Assembly: GCF_008642355.1 (NCBI RefSeq) | Contig: NZ_CP029193.1 | Coordinates: forward strand, 4,798,001 to 4,862,000 | Length of the DNA stretch: 64,000 nt | Source: Streptomyces venezuelae | Lineage (GTDB): Bacteria; Actinomycetota; Actinomycetes; Streptomycetales; Streptomycetaceae | Reading direction: 5' to 3' | In this document: positions 42,945 to 52,580 of the stretch, piece after piece | How the letters are laid out: each line of letters starts with the position of its first letter | Numbering within the stretch: the first letter of the stretch is position 1 | Notes under the pieces: model-generated | What the model saw: the letters and a program-made list of their open reading frames with translations, nothing else | Told to the model about the DNA's origin: nothing | The model's database searches: none | Translations under genes and position numbers: made by a program

Positions 42945-42972
42945 CCCTCCGTCAAGTCAGGTTGGACGGCCC

Positions 42973-43575
42973 ATGCAGCAGAAGCCCACCCGGGCCCGCA
43001 TCCTCGACGCGGCCCACGAGCTCATGTTCACCCGCGGCCTGGCCCGCGCCACCACCAAGGAGATCGCCAAGGCGGCGGGCTGCTCCGAAGCGGCGCTCTA
43101 CAAGCATTTCGCGAGCAAGGAGGAGCTGTTCGTGAGCGTGCTCAAGGAGCGGCTGCCCCGCCTGAACCCCCTCCTGAGCGAGCTCGTCGAGAAGCCGGGG
43201 GAGCGCAGCGTCCTGGAGAACCTCACGGAGATCGCGAGGCTGGCCAGCGACTTCTATGCGGAGAGCTTCCCGATCGCGGCCTCCTTGTACGCGGAGACGC
43301 AACTGAAGCGGCGCCACGAGGACTCCATGCGCGAGATGGGCACGGGCCCCCACATGCCCATCGAGGCCCTGGACGCCTACCTGCGGGCCGAGCGGGACGC
43401 CGGCCGGATCGCTCCCGACGCCGACACGTTCGCGGCCGCCTCACTCCTCATGGGCGCCTGCGCGCAGCGGGCCTTCGCCTACGACGCCACGGTCGGCAAG
43501 CGCCCCCCGCAGCCCGTCGAGGAGTTCGCCGCCGCCCTCGCCCGCACCCTGCTCAGGGGCATCACCGGCGGCTGA
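42973..43575 (+). CDS. TetR-family regulator
   Basis: 200 residues. TRARILDAAHELMFTRGLARATTKEIAKAAGCSEAALYKHFASKEELFVSVL is the TetR/AcrR DNA-binding region, followed by a ligand-binding domain with ASLYAETQLKRRHEDSMREMG. It likely represses the divergent NmrA-like gene and itself through the two operators between. Start ATG 42973 has only a weak purine stretch upstream. It converges with the adenosine deaminase gene, 6 bases apart. Confidence 0.92.
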   Translation: MQQKPTRARILDAAHELMFTRGLARATTKEIAKAAGCSEAALYKHFASKEELFVSVLKERLPRLNPLLSELVEKPGERSVLENLTEIARLASDFYAESFPIAASLYAETQLKRRHEDSMREMGTGPHMPIEALDAYLRAERDAGRIAPDADTFAAASLLMGACAQRAFAYDATVGKRPPQPVEEFAAALARTLLRGITGG

Positions 43576-43581
43576 GAACCG

Positions 43582-44616
43582 TCAGCCCGCCAGCCACTCG
43601 TCCACCCCGGCCAGCATCTTCCGCTGTACGTCGACGGGCGCGGCCGAGCCGCGGACCGACTGCCGGGCGAGCTCCGCGAGCTCCGCGTCCGTGAAGTCGT
43701 GGTGGTCGCGCGCGATGTCGTACTGGGCGGCGAGCCGCGACCCGAAGAGCAGCGGGTCGTCGGCGCCGAGGGCTATCGGCACCCCGGCCTCGAACAGCGT
43801 GCGCAGGGGGACGTCCTCCGGCTTTTCGTAGACCCCCAGGGCGACGTTGGACGCCGGGCACACCTCACACGTGACGCCCCGGTCCGCGAGGCGCTTCAGG
43901 AGCCGCGGATCCTCGGCGGCCCGCACCCCGTGCCCGATGCGCGCCGCGTCGAGGTCGTCCAGGCAGTCCCGCACCGACGAGGGGCCGGTCAGTTCACCGC
44001 CGTGCGGCGCCGCGAGCAGACCGCCGTCGCGCGCGATGGCGAAGGCGCGGTCGAAGTCCCGCGCCATGCCGCGCCGCTCGTCGTTGGAGAGCCCGAAGCC
44101 CACGATGCCCCGGTCCGCGTACCGCACCGCGAGCCGCGCCAGCGTGCGGGCGTCCAGCGGGTGCTTCATGCGGTTCGCGGCGACCAGGACGCGCATCCCG
44201 AGGCCGGTCTCCCGCGAGGCGCTCTCGACGGCGTCCAGGATGATCTCAAGGGCCGGGATCAGGCCGCCGAGCCGCGGCGCGTAGGACGTCGGGTCGACCT
44301 GGATCTCCAGCCACCCCGACCCGTCGCGCAGATCCTCCTCGGCGGCCTCGCGCACCAGGCGCTGGATGTCCTCCGGCTCGCGCAGACAGGAGCGCGCGGC
44401 GTCGTAGAGCCGCTGGAAGCGGAACCAGCCGCGCTCGTCCGTGGCGCGCAGCTTCGGCGGCTCGGCACCGGTCAGCGCCTCCGGCAGACGCACTCCGTAC
44501 TTGTCGGCGAGCTCAAGCAGGGTGGCGGGCCGCATCGACCCGGTGAAGTGCAGGTGGAGATGGGCCTTCGGCAGTTCTCGTACGTCCCGTACACGCTCGT
44601 CTCGTACACGCTCCAT
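43582..44616 (-). CDS. Adenosine deaminase-family protein
   Basis: 344 residues, metal-dependent TIM-barrel hydrolase. H21 and H23 (KAHLHLHFTGS) bind zinc, HGGEL carries the catalytic Glu, IGHGVRA a conserved His and IALGADDPLLF the metal-binding Asp pair. The motif reads KAHLH where canonical enzymes read KAELH, and it could act on adenosine or another aminopurine. The start at 44616 (MERVRDERVRDVREL) has a small internal repeat; no ribosome-binding site, CAAGAT 6 bases upstream, so possibly leaderless. The frame is open to 44784. Confidence 0.88.
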   Translation of the reverse strand: MERVRDERVRDVRELPKAHLHLHFTGSMRPATLLELADKYGVRLPEALTGAEPPKLRATDERGWFRFQRLYDAARSCLREPEDIQRLVREAAEEDLRDGSGWLEIQVDPTSYAPRLGGLIPALEIILDAVESASRETGLGMRVLVAANRMKHPLDARTLARLAVRYADRGIVGFGLSNDERRGMARDFDRAFAIARDGGLLAAPHGGELTGPSSVRDCLDDLDAARIGHGVRAAEDPRLLKRLADRGVTCEVCPASNVALGVYEKPEDVPLRTLFEAGVPIALGADDPLLFGSRLAAQYDIARDHHDFTDAELAELARQSVRGSAAPVDVQRKMLAGVDEWLAG

Positions 44617-44691
44617 TCGAGGATCTTGCCGTATGCACCTGGTGTCCCGGTAGCTGCTTTCCCCCTTCGGGTCCCCGTCCGAACGAAGAAA

Positions 44692-44722
44692 CGGGCCGTC
44701 TCTCCGAAGGAGAGACGGCCCG
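44692..44722 (-). terminator. Terminator of aspC
   Basis: CGGGCCGTCTCTCC and GGAGAGACGGCCCG form a perfect 14-bp stem with a 3-base loop; on the minus strand GTTTCTTCGTT follows. It lies 18 bases after the aspC stop. Confidence 0.92.
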
Positions 44723-44740
44723 CACGTGCCGGTGCAGGTC

Positions 44741-45967
44741 CTAGTCGCGGGCCTCGGCGAGCAGCTTCTGGATCCGCGAGACACCCTCGACGAGGTCCTC
44801 GTCGCCGAGCGCGTACGAGAGGCGGAGGTAGCCCGGCGTCCCGAAGGCCTCGCCGGGAACGACCGCGACCTCGGCCTCCTCCAGGATGAGCGCGGCCAGC
44901 TCGACGGAGTCCTGCGGGCGCTTGCCGCGGATCTCCTTGCCGAGGAGGCCCTTCACCGAGGGGTACGCGTAGAAGGCGCCCTCGGGCTCGGGGCAGACCA
45001 CGCCCGCGATGTCGTTGAGCATCCGCACGATGGTCCGGCGGCGCCGGTCGAAGGCCTCGCGCATCTTCTCGACGGCGACCAGGTCACCGGAGACGGCCGC
45101 GAGCGCGGCGGCCTGCGCGACGTTGGAGACGTTGGACGTGGCGTGCGACTGCAGGTTCGTCGCGGCCTTCACGATGTCCTTCGGGCCGATGATCCAGCCC
45201 ACCCGCCAGCCGGTCATCGCGTACGTCTTGGCGACACCGTTGACCACGATGCACTTGTCGCGCAGCTCGGGAAGGATGGCGGGGAGCGAGGTGAACTTCG
45301 CGTCTCCGTAGACGAGGTGTTCGTAGATCTCGTCCGTCATGACCCACAGGCCGTGCTCGACGGCCCAGCGGCCGATCGCCTCGGCGTCGGCCTCGCTGTA
45401 GACGGCGCCCGTCGGGTTCGACGGCGACACGAAGAGGACGAGCTTCGTGCGCTCCGTGCGCGCGGCCTCGAGCTGCTCGACCGAGACGCGGTAGCCGGTG
45501 GTCTCGTCGGCGACGACCGGGACCGGGACACCGCCCGCGAGACGGATCGACTCCGGGTAGGTGGTCCAGAACGGCGCGGGCACGATGACCTCGTCGCCCG
45601 GGTCGAGGACCGCGGCGAACGCTTCGTAGATGGCCTGCTTGCCGCCGTTGGTCACCAGGATCTGCGACGCGTCGACCTCGTAACCCGAGTCGCGGAGGGT
45701 CTTCGCGGCGATCGCCGCCTTGAGCTCGGGGAGGCCCCCGGCCGGCGTGTAGCGGTGGAACTTCGGGTTCTTGCAGGCCTCGACGGCCGCTTCGACGATG
45801 TAGTCCGGAGTCGGGAAGTCGGGCTCGCCCGCCCCGAAGCCGATCACCGGACGTCCCGCGGCCTTGAGGGCCTTGGCCTTGGCGTCGACAGCGAGGGTCG
45901 CGGACTCGGAGATCGCGCCGATGCGCGCGGACACCCGGCGCTCGGTCGGAGAAGTAGCAGCGCTCAT
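44741..45967 (-). CDS. aspC: Aspartate-type aminotransferase
   Basis: 408 residues, fold-type I PLP enzyme. [13 protein letters not shown] and [14 protein letters not shown] open it, NPTGAVYS follows, [10 protein letters not shown] binds the cofactor and the catalytic lysine is in [16 protein letters not shown], where the more usual Ser before Lys is Ala. It should transfer amino groups between aspartate and 2-oxoglutarate, possibly also prephenate. ATG 45967 has a poor ribosome-binding site. The gene lies between the adenosine deaminase-like gene and tRNA-Trp/secE, its usual Streptomyces position. Confidence 0.95.
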   Translation of the reverse strand: MSAATSPTERRVSARIGAISESATLAVDAKAKALKAAGRPVIGFGAGEPDFPTPDYIVEAAVEACKNPKFHRYTPAGGLPELKAAIAAKTLRDSGYEVDASQILVTNGGKQAIYEAFAAVLDPGDEVIVPAPFWTTYPESIRLAGGVPVPVVADETTGYRVSVEQLEAARTERTKLVLFVSPSNPTGAVYSEADAEAIGRWAVEHGLWVMTDEIYEHLVYGDAKFTSLPAILPELRDKCIVVNGVAKTYAMTGWRVGWIIGPKDIVKAATNLQSHATSNVSNVAQAAALAAVSGDLVAVEKMREAFDRRRRTIVRMLNDIAGVVCPEPEGAFYAYPSVKGLLGKEIRGKRPQDSVELAALILEEAEVAVVPGEAFGTPGYLRLSYALGDEDLVEGVSRIQKLLAEARD

Positions 45968-46147
45968 GGCCCCATCGTTCCAGACCCGAAACGGCCCCGG
46001 TGCGCGGGTTTCCCAGACCGTCGCGGTCCTTTCTGTTCGACGGGGCGCCGCAGAGCACGTACACTCACTGCTCGTTGGCCCTCACCGGCCGCTCTCTCTC
46101 AGCGCACTCCGTGCACATGGGCGGATGCGGTAGGTTGGGGGAAACAA

Positions 46148-46220
46148 AGGGTCGTAGCTCAATTGGTAGAGCACTGGTCTCCAAAACCAGCGGTTGGGGG
46201 TTCAAGTCCCTCCGGCCCTG
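46148..46220 (+). tRNA. tRNA-Trp (CCA)
   Basis: 73 bases; acceptor AGGGTCG/CGGCCCT, anticodon loop CTCCAAA (CCA), T-arm GGGGG-TTCAAGT-CCCTC, discriminator G. TAGGTT at 46131-46136 is a possible -10. It precedes secE, the usual actinobacterial arrangement. Confidence 0.96.
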
Positions 46221-46327
46221 CTACACACTCCTTCGCCAGGATGTGTGCGCATGTACGTACTGCAATGCACCGCCGTGCGGCTCAACCGGGCGCGGCACGG
46301 CCACGACCCGGAATCAGGTGAGGACGA

Positions 46328-46612
46328 GTGACGGACGCCGTGGGCTCCATCGACAAGCCTGATGCCCAGGACGAGTCGACGGAATCCAAGAAGGCCCGCA
46401 AGGGCGGCAAGCGCGGCAAGAAGGGCCCCCTCGGCCGTCTCGCGCTCTTCTACCGTCAGATCATCGCGGAGCTCCGCAAGGTCGTCTGGCCGACTCGCAG
46501 CCAGCTCACGACCTACACCACAGTGGTGATTGTCTTCGTCGTCATCATGATCGGTCTCGTGACCGTGATTGACTATGGCTTCAGCCACGCTGTCAAGTAC
46601 ATCTTCGGCTGA
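46328..46612 (+). CDS. secE: Preprotein translocase subunit SecE
   Basis: 94 residues. A basic hydrophilic amino end ([14 protein letters not shown]) precedes the conserved [49 protein letters not shown] with one span. It stabilises the SecY channel. GTG start after GAGG. Followed by nusG with a 77-base gap, in the order tRNA-Trp-secE-nusG-rplKA common to actinobacteria. Confidence 0.97.
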   Translation: MTDAVGSIDKPDAQDESTESKKARKGGKRGKKGPLGRLALFYRQIIAELRKVVWPTRSQLTTYTTVVIVFVVIMIGLVTVIDYGFSHAVKYIFG

Positions 46613-46689
46613 GCCGAGAGCGAAGGGCGCCGTTCCCGGCGCCCCTTTCGCGCGTTCCACCCCTCTGTATCCAGGAAGAAGCAGCCACC

Positions 46690-47592
46690 GTGTCTGACCC
46701 GAACCTGAACGACGCCGTCGAGCCTCGCGAAGAGAGCGCGGAGTCCGTGGAGGACCAGCTCGACATCGTCGAGGCGGCGGACGCCGAGGACCCGGACCAG
46801 GCCGACGCTGCCGACGCCGCCGCGGGTGAGCCCGCCGAAGAGGCCGCCATCCACCTCGAGGGCGATGCCGAGGCCGTAGCGGAGTCCGAGGAGGACGAGA
46901 CCGCCGCCGCCGACGTCGCCGACGAGGAGGACGCCGAGGCCGCCGCGGACGAGCCCGAGGAGGAGGCCGAGCCGGTCGACCCGATCGTGGCCCTCCGCGA
47001 GGAGCTCCGCACCCTGCCCGGCGAGTGGTACGTCATCCACACCTACGCCGGTTACGAGAACCGCGTGAAGACCAACCTCGAGCAGCGTGCCGTCTCGCTG
47101 AACGTCGAGGACTTCATCTTCCAGGCCGAGGTGCCGCAGGAAGAGGTCGCGCAGATCAAGAACGGCGAGCGCAAGACCATCCGTCAGAACAAGCTCCCCG
47201 GCTACGTGCTGGTGCGCATGGACCTGACGAACGAGTCCTGGGGCGTCGTCCGCAACACGCCGGGCGTCACCGGCTTCGTCGGCAACGCCTACGACCCGTA
47301 CCCGCTGACCCTGGACGAGATCGTCAAGATGCTCGCCCCGGAGGCCGAGGAGAAGGCCGCCCGCGAGGCCGCGGAGGCCGAGGGCAAGCCGGCTCCGGCC
47401 CGCAAGGTCGAGGTCCAGGTGCTGGACTTCGAGGTGGGCGACTCGGTCACCGTCACCGACGGCCCGTTCGCGACGCTGCAGGCCACGATCAACGAGATCA
47501 ACGCCGACTCGAAGAAGGTCAAGGGCCTCGTCGAGATCTTCGGCCGCGAGACCCCGGTCGAGCTCAGCTTCGACCAGATCCAGAAGAACTGA
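46690..47592 (+). CDS. nusG: Transcription elongation/termination factor NusG
   Basis: 300 residues. An acidic Ala/Glu/Asp-rich extension of about 105 residues precedes the NGN domain ([43 protein letters not shown], then [30 protein letters not shown]). An Ala/Glu-rich linker and the KOW domain end it ([24 protein letters not shown]). It binds polymerase and Rho or ribosome. The long amino extension is typical of high-GC Gram-positive NusG. GTG start; a purine-rich AGGAAG lies upstream. Confidence 0.97.
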   Translation: MSDPNLNDAVEPREESAESVEDQLDIVEAADAEDPDQADAADAAAGEPAEEAAIHLEGDAEAVAESEEDETAAADVADEEDAEAAADEPEEEAEPVDPIVALREELRTLPGEWYVIHTYAGYENRVKTNLEQRAVSLNVEDFIFQAEVPQEEVAQIKNGERKTIRQNKLPGYVLVRMDLTNESWGVVRNTPGVTGFVGNAYDPYPLTLDEIVKMLAPEAEEKAAREAAEAEGKPAPARKVEVQVLDFEVGDSVTVTDGPFATLQATINEINADSKKVKGLVEIFGRETPVELSFDQIQKN

Positions 47593-47618
47593 CGTTCCCT
47601 GGAACACACGCCTCCGAA

Positions 47619-47663
47619 CAGGTCAGACAGGCTGTCAAAGCCGGTCTGACCTGCTCGGTTTTT
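47619..47663 (+). terminator. Terminator between nusG and rplK
   Basis: CAGGTCAGAC and GTCTGACCTG are a perfect 10-bp stem followed by CTCGGTTTTTAG, a classic T-run. Confidence 0.9.
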
Positions 47664-47689
47664 AGCCGCGCGACTATACCCGTTATCGT
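47661..47689 (+). promoter_or_regulatory. Candidate rplKA promoter
   Basis: TTTAGC (47661-47666), 17 bases, TATCGT (47684-47689). Weak -35, good -10 and spacing; about 70 bases before rplK. Confidence 0.35.
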
Positions 47690-47759
47690 TGTGCGGTATG
47701 CCTCCATCCGGATGACCGGGTGGTCGGCTGAAAACTCTCACTAGGACCCGGAGAGAGCA

Positions 47760-48194
47760 ATGCCTCCCAAGAAGAAGAAGGTCACGGGGCTGATCAAGCT
47801 CCAGATCCAGGCTGGTGCCGCCAACCCGGCCCCGCCGGTCGGTCCCGCGCTGGGCCAGCACGGCGTCAACATCATGGAGTTCTGCAAGGCCTACAACGCC
47901 GCGACCGAGTCGCAGCGTGGCTGGGTGATCCCGGTGGAGATCACGGTCTACGAAGACCGTTCCTTCACCTTCATCACCAAGACGCCGCCGGCCGCCAAGA
48001 TGATCCTGAAGGCCGCTGGTGTCGAGAAGGGCTCCGGCGAGCCCCACAAGACCAAGGTCGCCAAGGTCACCGAGGCGCAGATCCGCGAGATCGCGCAGAC
48101 CAAGATGGAAGACCTCAACGCCAACGACCTGGACGCCGCGTCGAAGATCATCGCCGGCACCGCCCGTTCCATGGGCATCACGGTCGAGGGCTGA
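47760..48194 (+). CDS. rplK: 50S ribosomal protein L11
   Basis: 144 residues, standard length. [46 protein letters not shown] is the L11 amino domain with the thiostrepton-site prolines, and SMGITVEG closes it. L11 binds 23S rRNA at the GTPase centre and supports the stringent response through RelA. ATG follows GGAGAGAG. Forms an operon with rplA. Confidence 0.98.
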
Positions 48195-48283
48195 GCCTCC
48201 TCCCCCCGTCTGACCTTTCTCAGTGGTAGGGCCAAGCGCTGGCCCGAACCACGACTCCATACCTGAACAAACCAGGAGCAGAA

Positions 48284-49006
48284 GTGAAGCGCAGCAAGAC
48301 TCTCCGCGCTGCGGACGCCAAGATCGACCGGGAGAAGCTGTACGCCCCGCTCGAGGCCGTCCGTCTCGCCAAGGAGACCTCCTCGACCAAGTTCGACGGC
48401 ACCGTCGAGGTCGCCATGCGTCTGGGTGTCGACCCGCGCAAGGCCGACCAGATGGTCCGCGGCACCGTGAACCTCCCGCACGGCACCGGCAAGACCGCCC
48501 GGGTCCTGGTCTTCGCGACCGGTGACCGTGCTGCGGCCGCGGAAGCCGCTGGGGCCGACATCGTCGGCGCCGACGAGCTCATCGACGAGGTCGCGAAGGG
48601 CCGCCTGGACTTCGACGCCGTCGTCGCCACCCCGGACCTCATGGGCAAGGTCGGCCGCCTCGGCCGCGTGCTCGGTCCGCGTGGTCTGATGCCGAACCCG
48701 AAGACCGGCACCGTGACCCCCGATGTCGTGAAGGCTGTCAACGACATCAAGGGCGGCAAGATCGAGTTCCGCGTCGACAAGCACTCGAACCTGCACTTCA
48801 TCATCGGCAAGGTGTCCTTCGACGACACCAAGCTGGTGGAGAACTACGCCGCGGCCCTGGAGGAGATCCTCCGTCTGAAGCCGTCGGCCGCCAAGGGTCG
48901 CTACATCAAGAAGGCCGCCATCACCACCACGATGGGCCCCGGCATTCCGCTGGACTCGAACCGCACCCGCAACCTCCTCACCGAGGAGGACCCGGCCGCC
49001 GTCTGA
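48284..49006 (+). CDS. rplA: 50S ribosomal protein L1
   Basis: 240 residues. [60 protein letters not shown] and [18 protein letters not shown] are L1 hallmarks. L1 forms the ribosomal stalk at the E site. In many bacteria it represses its own operon by binding a leader hairpin. GTG start after AGGAG, 89 bases after rplK. Confidence 0.98.
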   Translation: MKRSKTLRAADAKIDREKLYAPLEAVRLAKETSSTKFDGTVEVAMRLGVDPRKADQMVRGTVNLPHGTGKTARVLVFATGDRAAAAEAAGADIVGADELIDEVAKGRLDFDAVVATPDLMGKVGRLGRVLGPRGLMPNPKTGTVTPDVVKAVNDIKGGKIEFRVDKHSNLHFIIGKVSFDDTKLVENYAAALEEILRLKPSAAKGRYIKKAAITTTMGPGIPLDSNRTRNLLTEEDPAAV

Positions 49007-49040
49007 ATCTGACGGCAGCCGCGTCGCGTACGCGTTCTGT

Positions 49041-49079
49041 GGACGGGCCCCGCAACCTTTCGAGGTGCGGGGCCCGTCC
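49041..49079 (+). terminator. Terminator after rplKA
   Basis: GGACGGGCCCCGCA and TGCGGGGCCCGTCC form a perfect 14-bp stem; TGTTTGTGT follows. Confidence 0.92.
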
Positions 49080-49163
49080 TGTTTGTGTACGGGCCTTTCG
49101 GATACGTGTGTCAGTGGGCTGCGCTAGCGTGCAGGCTCCATGAATGCCAAGGGGTGGGACAAC

Positions 49164-50057
49164 ATGAACAGCACGACCATGCGCCGTGCCGGTCTCTCGA
49201 TCGCGGTGGTCGCCGCGCTGACCGGCCTCACGGCCTGCGGTTCGGGTGACTCCTCCGACAAGGCGGACGGCGGCGAGGACAAGGGCGGCATCAAGCTCAG
49301 CCCGATAGCCGCCCTGCGGACCGTCGAGAAGTCGACCGACAAGGCGGACACCGCCCGGGTCGACGGCACGACCACGATGGGCTCGCTCAGCTCCATGGAC
49401 ATGAAGGGCGTCATGGGCTGGTCCGACGGCATCACGGGCAACGTGACGGTGACCTTCACCGGCGGCACCCAGGCCCAGCAGATGAAGCAGCTGGGCGCCA
49501 CGGAGCTCGACTACCGCTATCTGAAGAACGGCTTCTACGCGAACATGGGGGACACGTTCGCGTCCCAGGCCGGCGGTGGCAAGCACTGGGTGGAGTACGA
49601 CTACGAGACGCTGGCGGAGCTCAGCGGCGCCGCGGGCGAGGCCTTCAAGGACCAGATGCAGAACACCACCCCGAACCAGTCGGTGAAGATGCTGCTGGCC
49701 TCCGGCGACGTGAAGCGCGTCGGCGAGGAGGAGGTCCGCGGGAAGAAGGCGGTCCACTACTCGGGCAAGGTCGACGTCGCGGACTTCACCGCCAAGAACT
49801 CGGACCTGGACGCGGACAAGCTGGCCCAGCTGCGGAAGCAGTTCGAGCAGGCAGGTCTGAGCACCGAGACGATCGACATCTGGGTGGACGAGGACGACCT
49901 GCTGGTCAAGAAGAGCGAGAAGGGCGAGACGAAGAACGGCACCTTCTCGCAGACGGCCTACTACAGCGACTACGGCACCGAGCTGAACGTGGAGAAGCCG
50001 CCGGCGTCGGACACGATGAGCTTCAAGGACCTGATGAACAAGCAGCCCGCCGTATGA
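49164..50057 (+). CDS. Lipoprotein (LppX/LolA-like fold), copy 1
   Basis: 297 residues. A signal peptide with lipobox LTAC (SIAVVAALTGLTACGSGD) marks it as a membrane-anchored lipoprotein, followed by an Asp/Gly/Lys linker and a beta-rich domain with repeated ARVDGTTTMGS, MGWSDGITGNVTVTF and DIWVDEDDLLVKKSEK strands that resembles LppX/LprG or LolA-like folds. Members of those families bind hydrophobic ligands or sense the envelope. The start at 49164 follows AAGGGGTGGG; ATG 49140 is possible but has no site. A paralogous gene follows. The two interrupt the ribosomal cluster between rplA and rplJ. Confidence 0.85.
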   Translation: MNSTTMRRAGLSIAVVAALTGLTACGSGDSSDKADGGEDKGGIKLSPIAALRTVEKSTDKADTARVDGTTTMGSLSSMDMKGVMGWSDGITGNVTVTFTGGTQAQQMKQLGATELDYRYLKNGFYANMGDTFASQAGGGKHWVEYDYETLAELSGAAGEAFKDQMQNTTPNQSVKMLLASGDVKRVGEEEVRGKKAVHYSGKVDVADFTAKNSDLDADKLAQLRKQFEQAGLSTETIDIWVDEDDLLVKKSEKGETKNGTFSQTAYYSDYGTELNVEKPPASDTMSFKDLMNKQPAV

Positions 50058-50178
50058 CGCCCGCGCCGGCCGCCGTATAACTCCCGCGCTGGCTGTCCCA
50101 CCCCTCGGGTACTCTCGGTCACACAAACATGTGTCGATCATGTGTTCTTTGTTCCAAGGCGTTCCAAGGGGTGGGGTC

Positions 50179-51168
50179 ATGACTGCAGGTGTCGTTCGGG
50201 GACGCAGAGGGCGTCAGCGGGTGGCGGGGGCCGTGCTGAGCACCGCGCTGCTCTGTGTCGGCGCGGTGGCGTGCGGGGGCTCGGACGACAAGTCCGACAA
50301 CGCGGCGGACTCGGGGAAGACCCAGTCGCGCTCGCAGGTGACCGAGGTCATCACGGCGGCGTACAAGAAGACCTCGGCCGCCAAGTCGGCCAAGGTCAAG
50401 ATGACCATGTCCACGCCGCCCGGTGAGATGGGCAAGGCGATGGGCGGCGCCGGCGAGATGAAGATGACCGGCGTCATGGGCTGGGACCCGACCGTCATGG
50501 ACGTGACGGTCTCGGGCTCCGCGCTCACCGAGGGTGACCCGGAGGCTCCGGAGAAGATCCGGATGCTCTGGAGCGACAACGTCATGTACATGAACATGGG
50601 CGCCAAGGCGGCCAAGGACATGGGCGGCAAGAGCTGGGTCAAGATGGACCTCAAGTCCATCATGGAGAAGGCCGGTGACGACAAGCTCGCCAAGCAGATG
50701 ACCGGCGGCCTGGACAGCATGAACCAGGACCCGGCGCAGCAGCTCGCCATGCTCCTGGACTCGCCGAACCTGAAGCACCTGGGCTCCGCGCAGATCGACG
50801 GCGCGCAGGCCCAGCGCTACAAGGGCCGGCTCACCGTCAAGGAGATGGCGGAGTCCAACAAGGGCCTGAAGGACGTGCTCAGCAAGAGCGAGCGCGAGCA
50901 GCTGTTCAAGAACATCGAGAAGTCGGGCATCAAGGGCTACGACACCGAGGTCTGGGTCAACGAGGACGACTACCCGGTCCGCATGGACATCGACATCAAG
51001 ACCCCCGAGGGCACGGTGAAGACGTCGCAGACCTTCTCCGACTACGGCGCGACGGCCAAGGTGACGCCGCCGCCGGCCAAGGACACCTTCGACATGATGA
51101 AGATGTTCGAGGAGCTCGGAAAGCTCGGCGAGGACGGCAAGGGCGCCGGTTCGGACAGCGCCTTCTGA
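50179..51168 (+). CDS. Lipoprotein (LppX/LolA-like fold), copy 2
   Basis: 329 residues. Signal peptide with a twin-arginine-like basic start (RGRRGRQRVAGAVLSTALLCVGAVACGG). The lipobox AVAC is not ideal because the residue at -3 is Ala. Then an Asp/Ser/Lys linker and a beta-rich domain (AKSAKVKMTMSTPP, MKMTGVMGWDPTVMDVTVSG, DTEVWVNEDDYPVRMDIDIKTPEG). It is paralogous to the preceding lipoprotein: strand order and the (E/D)VWV(N/D)EDD motif are shared. Start 50179 follows AAGGGGTGGGG. TACTCT at 50110-50115 may be its own -10. Confidence 0.85.
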   Translation: MTAGVVRGRRGRQRVAGAVLSTALLCVGAVACGGSDDKSDNAADSGKTQSRSQVTEVITAAYKKTSAAKSAKVKMTMSTPPGEMGKAMGGAGEMKMTGVMGWDPTVMDVTVSGSALTEGDPEAPEKIRMLWSDNVMYMNMGAKAAKDMGGKSWVKMDLKSIMEKAGDDKLAKQMTGGLDSMNQDPAQQLAMLLDSPNLKHLGSAQIDGAQAQRYKGRLTVKEMAESNKGLKDVLSKSEREQLFKNIEKSGIKGYDTEVWVNEDDYPVRMDIDIKTPEGTVKTSQTFSDYGATAKVTPPPAKDTFDMMKMFEELGKLGEDGKGAGSDSAF

Positions 51169-51174
51169 CCGGAT

Positions 51175-51204
51175 TTGCTTGACGCGACCCCGTTCGCGTA
51201 CTCT
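51175..51204 (+). promoter_or_regulatory. rplJL promoter
   Basis: TTGCTT (51175-51180), 18 bases, TACTCT (51199-51204). It immediately follows the lipoprotein stop and heads a leader of about 220 bases. Confidence 0.6.
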
Positions 51205-51210
51205 TCCACA

Positions 51211-51429
51211 GAAGCCAAAGACCGCTGGTCGTTGCCGTGTTCTCGCTAGAGGGTGCGGTGGCCGAAGGATCCGCTGAAACGGCGGACGACCCGCGCAGGT
51301 GACTGTGGATGTGCTCCTGGATCGTATGCGATTCGGTTGAGCTCACGCCCCGTGCGCCTGCGCCGGGGCGTTTCGTTTTGTCGGCCCCTTCTGAGCGGTC
51401 CTCATCACCCGGAAGGAGGCCGACGCTCT
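51211..51429 (+). ncRNA. Ribosomal protein L10 leader
   Basis: 219 bases between the predicted transcription start and rplJ with no ORF. L10 leaders bind the L10-L12 complex to control rplJL expression; the position and length fit that RNA family. A hairpin with T-run near its end (51345-51380) may act as attenuator. No structure calculation was possible. Confidence 0.6.
51345..51380 (+). terminator. Attenuator-like hairpin in the rplJ leader
   Basis: ACGCCCCG and CGGGGCGT form an 8-bp stem with a GC-rich 11-base loop, followed by TTTCGTTTTG. It lies about 50 bases before the rplJ start. Confidence 0.65.
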
Positions 51430-51960
51430 ATGCCGACGCCCGACAAGGCTGCCGCGGTAGCCGAGCTCACGGACAAGTTCCGCAGCTCGAACGCCGCCGT
51501 GCTGACCGAGTACCGGGGTCTCACCGTGGCCCAGCTCAAGCAGCTGCGCCGTTCGCTCGGTGAGAACTCCGAGTACGCCGTGGTGAAGAACACGCTGACC
51601 AAGATCGCGGCCAACGAGGCCGGGATCAACACGCTGGACGACCTGTTCACGGGTCCGACGGCGGTCGCCTTCGTCACCGGTGACCCGGTGGAGTCGGCGA
51701 AGGGTCTTCGTGACTTCGCCAAGGAGAACCCGAACCTCGTCATCAAGGGCGGTGTCCTTGACGGCAAGGCGCTGTCCGCCGACGAGTTCAAGAAGCTCGC
51801 GGACCTCGAGTCCCGCGAGGTTCTGCTCGCCAAGCTGGCGGGCGCCATGAAGGGCAAGCAGTCGCAGGCTGCCGCGCTCTTCCAGGCGCTTCCCTCGAAG
51901 TTCGTCCGCACCGCGGAGGCGCTTCGTGCCAAGAAGGCCGAGCAGGGCGGTGCCGAGTAA
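51430..51960 (+). CDS. rplJ: 50S ribosomal protein L10
   Basis: 176 residues. [60 protein letters not shown] is the L10 globular domain; the Ala/Lys-rich end binds L12 dimers. ATG 51430 follows AAGGAGG. L10 anchors the stalk and, with L12, may repress translation of its own leader. Confidence 0.97.
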   Translation: MPTPDKAAAVAELTDKFRSSNAAVLTEYRGLTVAQLKQLRRSLGENSEYAVVKNTLTKIAANEAGINTLDDLFTGPTAVAFVTGDPVESAKGLRDFAKENPNLVIKGGVLDGKALSADEFKKLADLESREVLLAKLAGAMKGKQSQAAALFQALPSKFVRTAEALRAKKAEQGGAE

Positions 51961-52070
51961 TTCGGCTCGCACATTGACCGCCGCCTGAGGCGACGGTCAC
52001 CGCGGGCCCAACGTACGCCCGCCTTCATATACACCCGGCACCAGCCGAATTAGTGGAAGGATCGCCCATC

Positions 52071-52454
52071 ATGGCGAAGCTCAGCCAGGAAGACCTGCTT
52101 GCCCAGTTCGAGGAGCTCACGCTCATCGAGCTCGCCGAGTTCGTGAAGGCCTTCGAGGAGAAGTTCGACGTCACCGCCGCCGCTCCGGTCGCCGTTGCCG
52201 CTGGTGGCGCCGCTGCCGCCCCGGCCGAGGCCGAGGCCGAGCAGGACGAGTTCGACGTCATCCTCACGGGCGCCGGCGAGAAGAAGATCCAGGTCATCAA
52301 GGTCGTGCGTGAGCTGACCTCCCTGGGCCTGAAGGAGGCCAAGGACCTCGTCGACGGCACCCCGAAGCCGGTCCTCGAGAAGGTCGCCAAGGACGCCGCG
52401 GAGAAGGCCGCCGAGGCCCTCAAGGGCGCCGGCGCCTCCGTCGAGGTCAAGTGA
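52071..52454 (+). CDS. rplL: 50S ribosomal protein L7/L12
   Basis: 127 residues, standard. [34 protein letters not shown] (dimer domain), Ala/Glu hinge, then [58 protein letters not shown] factor-binding domain. ATG 52071 follows GGAAGGA. It is in an operon with rplJ, 110 bases away, and followed by a terminator. Confidence 0.98.
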   Translation: MAKLSQEDLLAQFEELTLIELAEFVKAFEEKFDVTAAAPVAVAAGGAAAAPAEAEAEQDEFDVILTGAGEKKIQVIKVVRELTSLGLKEAKDLVDGTPKPVLEKVAKDAAEKAAEALKGAGASVEVK

Positions 52455-52517
52455 CCTCACGAGTCGTCTGACTCTCTTTCCCGTCCGTACGGCTGAGGCT
52501 GTAACGCACGGGTCGCC

Positions 52518-52549
52518 AAAGGCGATCACCCATGTGGGTGGTCGCCTTT
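52518..52549 (+). terminator. Terminator or attenuator after rplL
   Basis: AAAGGCGATCACCC and GGGTGGTCGCCTTT pair at 13 of 14 positions with loop ATGT. Partial read-through into rpoBC is usual here. Confidence 0.8.
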
Positions 52550-52580
52550 CGGCGTTCACCGGCGTCCCGCGGAGGGTGCC

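Noticed and set aside
44726..46321. 531-codon plus-strand frame opposite aspC
   Set aside because: Antisense to a clear aminotransferase; runs through tRNA-Trp; no domain.
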